From Anaerolineaceae bacterium (GTDB lineage Bacteria > Chloroflexota > Anaerolineae > Anaerolineales > Anaerolineaceae), in assembly GCA_003448875.1 (NCBI GenBank), contig DLXG01000058.1, forward strand, positions 1 through 12,394: a stretch of 12,394 bases of DNA, in the 5' to 3' direction. This document shows, in pieces, positions 7,373 to 12,394 of the stretch. Under the pieces are notes generated by a model. The model was not told where the DNA came from and did not search any database. It was given only the letters and a program-made list of their open reading frames with translations. Each line of letters opens with the position of its first letter. Position 1 is the stretch's first letter. The position numbers and the translations under genes are program-made.

Positions 7373-8359
7373 ATGGGATTCATTTTGTCTGTCATTTTTG
7401 GATTTTTGCCAATGCTGGTGTTTGCTTTTATTGTTTATTGGTTCGATCGTTTTGAAAAAGAACCCCGTCATCTGCTGGGCGGGGCCTTTGTGTGGGGCGC
7501 AGTGATTGCAGCCGGTTTTGCATTTTTTATCAACACGCTGTTAGGTGCGGGGATTTTTATCCTGACTGGTTCCGAATTGATTGCCGAACAAACAACCGGC
7601 TCTGTGATTGCCCCCATTATTGAAGAAATCCTCAAAGGTCTGGCAGTTCTGATTGTTTTTTACTTCTACCGCAAGGAATTCGACTCGATTCTGGATGGGA
7701 TTGTCTATGCAGGTATCACCGCATTAGGTTTTGCAGCCACTGAAAACACCTACTATATTTACAATTATGGATATCTGGAAAGTGGTTATACTGGTTTGCT
7801 TACACTGGTCTTCATTCGTGTTGTTCTGGTTGGCTGGCAGCACCCCTTTTACACTGCTTTCTTCGGGATTGGTCTCGCTCTGGCAAGATTATCCCCCCAA
7901 TGGTCAAAAAGAATTGTTTATTCCACAGCGGGTTTGTTAGTTTCAATTGTTTTACACAGCATTCATAATTCTATCCCTGCTCTAATACCCGGCGTTGCGG
8001 GGATTGTTCTGGGAACATTATTTGATTGGACTGGTTGGCTTGGTTTGGGAATCTTTATCCTTTATGTTATTTACCACGAAAAGAGACTGATTCAACAAGA
8101 ATTAAAAGAAGAAGTACAATTAGGTATCATCTCTTCGGAACAATATCAAAAATCTTTTTCGAATATTGCTCGCATTAAGGCATTTTTCAACCATGTGGGA
8201 AAGCCTACCTTTCGCACAATCTCTCATTTTTATCAGCTCTGCGCTGAACTCGCCCATAAAAAACACCAATTGCGGCGGATGGGAGATGAGGGAGGCAATC
8301 TGAAAATTATCACCCAGCTGCGTAGTGAACTGGCAGAATTAAGCCCATTGGTCAATTAA
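7373..8359 (+). CDS. PrsW-family intramembrane metalloprotease
   Basis: A 328-residue polytopic membrane protein with about eight hydrophobic segments in residues 1-235 and a soluble, basic, helical C-terminal tail (~236-328). It carries the PrsW/CAAX-protease-like signatures: EEILKG (E84, E85, K88), LDGIVYAGITALGFAATEN (G109-N125, with E124), QHPFYTAFFG (H157) and VLHSIHNS (H195, H198, N199). These are the predicted zinc ligands and catalytic Glu within the membrane. In Bacillus subtilis PrsW does site-1 cleavage of the anti-sigma factor RsiW; no anti-sigma factor is in view, so the substrate is unknown. A GGGGAG ribosome site at 7356-7361 precedes ATG 7373. It lies 23 nt after the AIR-synthase gene and is probably the last gene of that transcript, although it may be only a positional hitchhiker. 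Confidence 0.87.
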   Translation: MGFILSVIFGFLPMLVFAFIVYWFDRFEKEPRHLLGGAFVWGAVIAAGFAFFINTLLGAGIFILTGSELIAEQTTGSVIAPIIEEILKGLAVLIVFYFYRKEFDSILDGIVYAGITALGFAATENTYYIYNYGYLESGYTGLLTLVFIRVVLVGWQHPFYTAFFGIGLALARLSPQWSKRIVYSTAGLLVSIVLHSIHNSIPALIPGVAGIVLGTLFDWTGWLGLGIFILYVIYHEKRLIQQELKEEVQLGIISSEQYQKSFSNIARIKAFFNHVGKPTFRTISHFYQLCAELAHKKHQLRRMGDEGGNLKIITQLRSELAELSPLVN

Positions 8360-8370
8360 TAGATAAAATC

Positions 8371-8398
8371 TTGCCCTCATCCAAAAGCGTGGTAAAAT
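8371..8398 (+). promoter_or_regulatory. Putative tRNA-Arg promoter
   Basis: TTGCCC (8371-8376) and TAAAAT (8393-8398) are separated by 16 nt, and the -10 ends 26 nt before the tRNA. Both boxes are near consensus and nothing else needs them. Confidence 0.5.
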
Positions 8399-8424
8399 CT
8401 AGGCACAGTTGAAGATCACCCCCT

Positions 8425-8496
8425 GCGCCCGTAGTGAAGTGGACATCACATTACCCTCCGGAGGTAAGAGCCCGAGTTCGAGTCTCGGCGGGCGCA
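8425..8496 (+). tRNA. tRNA-Arg (anticodon CCG)
   Basis: A complete 72-nt cloverleaf can be drawn by eye. The acceptor is GCGCCCG (8425-8431) with CGGGCGC (8489-8495); the D stem is GTGA (8434-8437) with TCAC (8446-8449); the anticodon stem is TTACC (8451-8455) with GGTAA (8463-8467) and loop CTCCGGA, so the anticodon is CCG at 8458-8460. The variable loop is GAGC, and the T stem is CCGAG (8472-8476) with CTCGG (8484-8488) and loop TTCGAGT. The discriminator base is A8496. All stems are perfect Watson-Crick. It reads the CGG arginine codon. The 3' CCA is not encoded (CTA follows), so it must be added by a nucleotidyltransferase. Confidence 0.96.
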
Positions 8497-8500
8497 CTAA

Positions 8501-8506
8501 TTTTTT
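8501..8506 (+). terminator. T-run after the tRNA
   Basis: Six Ts follow the tRNA by 4 nt. The T arm/acceptor stem could serve as the upstream hairpin, but no dedicated terminator stem exists, so termination here is only plausible. Confidence 0.3.
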
Positions 8507-8541
8507 ATATATCCTTTGTTAACATTCTACTAATACTTGTC

Positions 8542-8550
8542 TGGTATAAA
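8542..8550 (+). promoter_or_regulatory. Extended -10 promoter of the zinc peptidase gene
   Basis: TGGTATAAA is a good extended -10 element and would give a leader of about 50 nt to ATG 8608. A possible -35, TTAACA (8519-8524), is 20 nt upstream, which is long but tolerated with an extended -10. The TTGACA at 8565-8570 lacks a matching -10 that would keep the ribosome site in the transcript. Confidence 0.45.
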
Positions 8551-8607
8551 TTATTTCGATAATCTTGACAAGGCTGAATTCAAAATATTCACACGGAGGA
8601 TTTAATT

Positions 8608-9315
8608 ATGGATCTGATGTTTGGAGGATACGGCTTATATATCCTCTTTTCATTGCCGGCCTTGATTTTAGGCTTTTGGGCTCAAATCAGGGTACAAAGT
8701 GCATTCAGTAAATTTTCACGGGTACGGACCTACGCAGGTTTGACCGGTGCCCAAATCGCCCGCAGAATGCTGGACTCGGTTGGGCTTTCTCATGTCCGGG
8801 TTGAGCAATCACACGGGTTTCTGAGTGACCACTATGACCCGCGGGCCAAAGTTTTACGGCTCAGCCCTCAGGTTTACCAAAGCAACAGCGTAGCCGCAGC
8901 CGGTGTGGCTGCCCACGAAGCCGGCCATGCCATTCAGGATGCGAGCGGTTATGCCATGCTTCAACTCCGCTCAGCCTTAGTGCCCGGTGTTCAAATTGGC
9001 AGCTGGTTAGGTCCTATTCTCTTCATTATCGGCTTTTTCCTGTCACCCACCATCGGCACATCCATAGCCTGGCTGGGGATCGGGTTGTTTGCCCTTGCAG
9101 CAGTTTTTGCTCTGGTCACGTTACCGGTAGAATTTGATGCTTCCCGTCGTGCAAAGGCGTGGTTATCTACTTCCGGCGCAATTTACAACGAAGAAATTCG
9201 CGGTGTAAACAGCGTGCTGGACGCCGCCGCTTTAACTTACGTCGCCGCAGCAGTTCAGGCCATTTCTACCATTCTTTATTACGTTTTCCTGCTCATGGGC
9301 CGAAATCGAGACTAA
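8608..9315 (+). CDS. Membrane neutral zinc metallopeptidase (YugP-like)
   Basis: A 235-residue protein matching the length and pattern of the neutral zinc metallopeptidase family (YugP, Pfam Peptidase M-like 'Zn_peptidase_2'). It has an N-terminal membrane segment (residues ~8-25), then a domain with GAQIARRMLDSVGL and LSDHYDPRAKVLRLSPQVY, the zinc site AAHEAGHAIQ (H103, E104, H107), two central hydrophobic segments (~128-173), and LPVEFDASRRA with E175 as a likely third ligand. A last membrane segment is at ~210-230. Its substrate is unknown; the family is assumed to cleave membrane or membrane-proximal proteins. The start is secure: GGAGGA at 8595-8600 lies 7 nt before ATG 8608. It appears monocistronic, with its own promoter and a strong terminator. 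Confidence 0.9.
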   Translation: MDLMFGGYGLYILFSLPALILGFWAQIRVQSAFSKFSRVRTYAGLTGAQIARRMLDSVGLSHVRVEQSHGFLSDHYDPRAKVLRLSPQVYQSNSVAAAGVAAHEAGHAIQDASGYAMLQLRSALVPGVQIGSWLGPILFIIGFFLSPTIGTSIAWLGIGLFALAAVFALVTLPVEFDASRRAKAWLSTSGAIYNEEIRGVNSVLDAAALTYVAAAVQAISTILYYVFLLMGRNRD

Positions 9316-9342
9316 CCTCAGCCAAACGTAAACCGGTATTAG

Positions 9343-9376
9343 AAAGGCTGCCCGAAAGGAATGGGGCAGCCTTTTT
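9343..9376 (+). terminator. Strong intrinsic terminator
   Basis: AAAGGCTGCCC (9343-9353) pairs perfectly with GGGCAGCCTTT (9364-9374) around a 10-nt loop, followed by T9372-9376. This 11-bp GC-rich stem with a T tail lies 28 nt after the peptidase stop and separates it from rex. Confidence 0.93.
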
Positions 9377-9412
9377 CCTGTGAAAATACGCACAAAAAAT
9401 GGATAGTTAATG

Positions 9413-9418
9413 TAAAAT
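9413..9418 (+). promoter_or_regulatory. Weak candidate -10 for rex
   Basis: TAAAAT lies 46 nt before the rex ATG, in the AT-rich stretch just after the upstream terminator. No matching -35 is visible. Since the terminator isolates rex, some promoter must lie in 9377-9455, but its exact location is uncertain. Confidence 0.3.
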
Positions 9419-9463
9419 TAAGACAAACCGATTCAAATTAACTCTATTCAAGAGCGAGGTCAA

Positions 9464-10084
9464 ATGATCACCAGAACCGTACCCGATATTGTGGTTGGGA
9501 GGCTGCCCCGCTATCTACAGGCTTTGGAGCACATGTATCGCGAAGGGATTAAAACAACCTCTTCTCAAGAATTAGGTGAGGCAATTGGCATTTCGGCTGC
9601 TCAGATTCGCAAAGACCTTTCTCAATTCGGCGAGTTTGGTAAACAGGGTACAGGTTATTCGGTTGCTTACCTGGTTGAACAATTACAGTCAATCCTGAAA
9701 TTAAACAAGGTTTGGGATCTTGCACTGGTGGGAATGGGAGATCTGGGTAATGCCCTTGCCCGCTATCAGGGATTTGCTGAACATGGTTTTCGTATTACTG
9801 CGGCGTTCGACAACGATCCGGAAAAAATCGGCAAAGAAGTTGCCGGTCTGATTATTCAAGACAGCCAAAAACTAAAATCCATTATTCCCCAACTGGGAAT
9901 AAAAATCGCCATGTTGACAGTACCGGCATCCGTGGCTCAGGCAGTTGCCGAGGAATTGGTGGAAGCCGGTATTCGGGCCATACTAAATTACGCACCCATT
10001 AGTTTGAATTTGCCTGCCGATATTCACGTTGAAAATATTGACCCGATAATCAAACTTCAACACATGACTTATTATTTAGATTGA
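9464..10084 (+). CDS. rex: Redox-sensing transcriptional repressor Rex
   Basis: A 206-residue protein of normal Rex length (family ~205-220). Residues 1-80 are the winged-helix DNA-binding domain (IPRY-like RLPRYLQALEHM, then SSQELGEAIGISAAQIRKDL and SQFGEFGKQGTGY, the Rex signature). Residues ~84-206 are the Rossmann NAD(H)-binding domain with ALVGMGDLGNALARY (GxGxxG at 90-95), AAFDNDPEKIG with D116 binding the ribose, and the end ENIDPIIKLQHMTYYLD, which includes the domain-swapped helix region. Rex represses fermentation and respiration genes when NAD+ is high and releases DNA when NADH rises. GAGGT (9456-9460) precedes ATG 9464. It is monocistronic and converges on the mreB-like gene with 19 nt between. 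Confidence 0.96.
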   Translation: MITRTVPDIVVGRLPRYLQALEHMYREGIKTTSSQELGEAIGISAAQIRKDLSQFGEFGKQGTGYSVAYLVEQLQSILKLNKVWDLALVGMGDLGNALARYQGFAEHGFRITAAFDNDPEKIGKEVAGLIIQDSQKLKSIIPQLGIKIAMLTVPASVAQAVAEELVEAGIRAILNYAPISLNLPADIHVENIDPIIKLQHMTYYLD

Positions 10085-10103
10085 GGCGGGGAAAACTACG
10101 ATC

Positions 10104-11111
10104 TTAGAAATTAATCAAACTGCGACGCAGGGTATCCCTCATCGCCAGCGCCCGGCAGGCACCTTCTGCCGTGCAGGTAAGGGGGTTATCCACCAGATAA
10201 GCCGGGATACCCAATGACTTGGTCAGGAATTTGTCCATTCCCCTCAACAGCGCGCCACCACCACAAAGGGCCACTCCCCGGTCAATGATGTCAGAAATTA
10301 ACTCAGGCGGTGTTTTTTCCAACACTCGTTTGACCAGCGCTACGATCTCATCTAGTGGTTCCTGGAGAGCATCCACGATGTCATCAGTGGTCAGGCTTAC
10401 CGGACGGGGTAAACCAGTAACCTGATCCTGCCCCTGTACTTCCATGGTTAATTGTTGTTCCAATGGAATCGCAGCCCCAATCCGAATTTTAAGAAGTTCG
10501 GCGGTGGTTTGGCCAATTATCACCCCAAACTTTTTCCGGACGTAGTTGATGATGGCTTCGTCCATATACAAACCGCCCGTCCGCGAGGTTTCTGCTGTAA
10601 CGATGTCGTTCATTGCCAGAATTGCAACCTGATTGGTTCCTCCCCCAAGGGATATAATCATATTCCCGGATGGGGTATTGATTGGTAAATCAATTCCTAA
10701 TGCCGCCGCCAACGGCTGCTTGATCAGTAACACTTCGCGACTGCCGGAACCCAAGCCCGCCTCATGAACAGCGCGTGTTTCTACACTGGTAATCCCATAC
10801 GGCACGGTCAAAATGATTCTGGGGCGGAAAATCAACATCGGCCCGCAAATTTTCTTCACAAGATATTGCAGCAGATTTTCAGTAATTTCAAATTCAGCAA
10901 TCACACCGTGCCGCAAAGGCCGCACGACTTCAATGCTTTCTGAAACACGCCCCATCATGTCACGGGCAGCCTGCCCCCACTCAACCATCTTTTGTTCTTC
11001 AACAACAATCGCAACCACGGTTGGTTCCTGCAATAATATCTGATTTCCTTCCGCGATCACGGTATTGAGCGTGCCCAAATCAATGCCTAATTCCCTTGTA
11101 AACGCAGGCAT
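10104..11111 (-). CDS. MreB-like actin family protein, divergent active site
   Basis: A 335-residue actin-fold protein with normal MreB length. Recognisable elements: IDLGTLNTVIA (phosphate-1, 10-20), QEPTVVAI (28-35), RPLRHGVIAEFEITENLL (64-81), RPRIILTVPYGIT (97-108), VHEAGLGSGSREVLLI (115-130), LGGGTNQVAIL (155-165), MDEAIINYVRKKFG (183-196), TAELLKIRIG (203-212) and the adenosine motif LCGGGALLRGMD. MreB polymers guide elongation of the cell wall under the membrane. Several conserved acids are replaced: EEP becomes KQP (131-133), VDIGGGT becomes ISLGGGT (S154), and GGDxxD becomes GGLYMD (L181). It may therefore be a specialised paralogue, so the symbol mreB is withheld. No mreC or mreD is adjacent. 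ATG 11111 has GGAAGGAA upstream (plus 11122-11129). Confidence 0.85.
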   Translation of the reverse strand: MPAFTRELGIDLGTLNTVIAEGNQILLQEPTVVAIVVEEQKMVEWGQAARDMMGRVSESIEVVRPLRHGVIAEFEITENLLQYLVKKICGPMLIFRPRIILTVPYGITSVETRAVHEAGLGSGSREVLLIKQPLAAALGIDLPINTPSGNMIISLGGGTNQVAILAMNDIVTAETSRTGGLYMDEAIINYVRKKFGVIIGQTTAELLKIRIGAAIPLEQQLTMEVQGQDQVTGLPRPVSLTTDDIVDALQEPLDEIVALVKRVLEKTPPELISDIIDRGVALCGGGALLRGMDKFLTKSLGIPAYLVDNPLTCTAEGACRALAMRDTLRRSLINF

Positions 11112-11172
11112 ATCGCTCTAATTCCTTCCATTCATCAAAGATAGGATGCCCAACCTATGGCACCTCATTTTG

Positions 11173-11178
11173 ATTATA
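11173..11178 (-). promoter_or_regulatory. -10 box for the mreB-like gene
   Basis: The minus strand reads GGGGTATAATC here: a consensus TATAAT about 61 nt before the ATG and just after the atpC stop. No clear -35 is seen. It suggests the gene can be transcribed apart from the atp operon. Confidence 0.45.
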
Positions 11179-11211
11179 CCCCGAATGTCCTAGCCGCCGC
11201 CTATTCGGGGT
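11178..11211. repeat. 9-bp inverted repeat spanning the atpC stop codon
   Basis: ACCCCGAAT (11178-11186) and ATTCGGGGT (11203-11211) are exact reverse complements, separated by 16 nt that contain the atpC stop. On the minus strand this forms a GC-rich hairpin at the end of the atp transcript, but the following bases (TATAATC) are not a T-run, so it is not a standard intrinsic terminator. It touches the -10 of the mreB-like gene. Confidence 0.6.
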
Positions 11212-11624
11212 TGCCCGCTGCGATACCGCTGTGCTGCGCTGATACGCAAGGTGCTCCGGCGTAAAGCCGCCTGAGCCGCCAGATATTCGTCCGTATCTAC
11301 ATCGGTAATTTTACTGAGCAGTTCCTCCGCCCGCCGGCGTGCCTCTTCAGCGCGGGCCAGATTAATTTCATTAACATTTTCAGCAGCATCAGCAAGAATA
11401 ACGACTGCCTCTGGCAGAACCTCTGCTACTCCTCCGGCAACTGTAAAATACTGCTCTTCGCCCTTCTTACGAACGGTAATAATGCCATATTTCAGGGTGG
11501 TCAAAAGAGGTGCGTGATTGGGTAAAATCCCCATGACGCCCTCCACGCCCGGCAGGACGACAATATCTACATCATCCTGATAGACTATGCGGTCCTGAGA
11601 TACGATTTCACAGCGAATCGGCAT
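11190..11624 (-). CDS. atpC: F-type ATP synthase epsilon subunit
   Basis: A 144-residue protein of typical length. Residues 1-~86 are the beta-sandwich domain (MPIRCEIVSQDRIVYQDDVD, LPGVEGVMGILPNHAPLLTTLKYG, FTVAGGVAEVLPEAVVILAD) and ~92-135 the helical hairpin (INLARAEEARRRAEELL ... AQAALRRSTLRISAAQRYR). Epsilon sits on the central stalk of F1 at the membrane, couples rotation to catalysis and can inhibit ATP hydrolysis through the C-terminal helices. It lies 13 nt after atpD, with a GAGAGA ribosome site (plus 11632-11637), and is the last gene of the atp operon. The final residues (RIGGG) form part of a GC-rich inverted repeat. Confidence 0.95.
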   Translation of the reverse strand: MPIRCEIVSQDRIVYQDDVDIVVLPGVEGVMGILPNHAPLLTTLKYGIITVRKKGEEQYFTVAGGVAEVLPEAVVILADAAENVNEINLARAEEARRRAEELLSKITDVDTDEYLAAQAALRRSTLRISAAQRYRSGQPRIGGG

Positions 11625-11637
11625 TTTTCAATCTCTC

Positions 11638-12394
<757 letters not shown>

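Noticed and set aside
8517..8524. TGTTAACA palindrome as a Rex or other operator
   Set aside because: Only 8 bp, AT-rich, lacks the N4 spacer of Rex sites; expected by chance in such a region.
9159..9383. Open frame overlapping the end of the zinc peptidase and its terminator
   Set aside because: Arg/Ser-rich shadow frame that runs through the intrinsic terminator hairpin; not a gene.
10085..10103. Terminator between rex and the mreB-like gene
   Set aside because: The 19-nt convergent gap holds no stem followed by a T-run on either strand.

Overview
The window is a stretch of bacterial chromosome of medium GC content. The gene set (Rex, F-type ATP synthase beta/epsilon, an MreB-like actin, a PrsW-family protease, a YugP-like zinc peptidase, a Mut7-C protein and a large HEAT/WD40 protein) fits Chloroflexota, most likely an Anaerolineae-like lineage. 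That placement rests on gene content and remembered family distribution, not on a marker phylogeny. There is no insertion sequence, CRISPR array, phage gene or obvious transferred island, and coding density is high.

Layout. The left end (1-2214, +) is the 3' part of a large HEAT-like plus WD40 protein that starts before the window. A 12-TM-type MFS transporter follows (2278-3552, +) behind its own -10 box. A histidine phosphatase (3568-4275, -) converges on it. From a short divergent promoter region (4276-4382) a tight rightward cluster begins: a radical SAM protein (4383-5591), a beta-grasp/Mut7-C protein (5566-6333, overlapping by 26 nt), an AIR-synthase/HypE-like ATPase (6330-7349, ATGA overlap) and a PrsW-family intramembrane protease (7373-8359). 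Then come a tRNA-Arg(CCG) gene (8425-8496), a YugP-like membrane zinc metallopeptidase (8608-9315) with an extended -10 promoter and a textbook intrinsic terminator (9343-9376), and the redox-sensing repressor rex (9464-10084). On the minus strand from the right edge are atpD (cut by the window), atpC, and an mreB-like gene that runs convergently into rex.

How the genes fit together. The ATP synthase genes are the distal end of the atp operon, and Rex senses NADH/NAD+; both concern energy state, but I see no direct regulatory link. The most system-like part is 4383-8359: overlapping reading frames join a radical SAM enzyme with CX4CX2C cluster spacing, a beta-grasp domain fused to a Mut7-C (PIN-like) nuclease with zinc-binding cysteines, and a PurM/HypE-fold ATPase that lacks the HypE C-terminal cysteine tail. 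No hyp, sel, thi or moa partner is in view, so the pathway is unassigned. The second point of interest is the MreB-like protein, in which several acidic residues usually found around the nucleotide are replaced.
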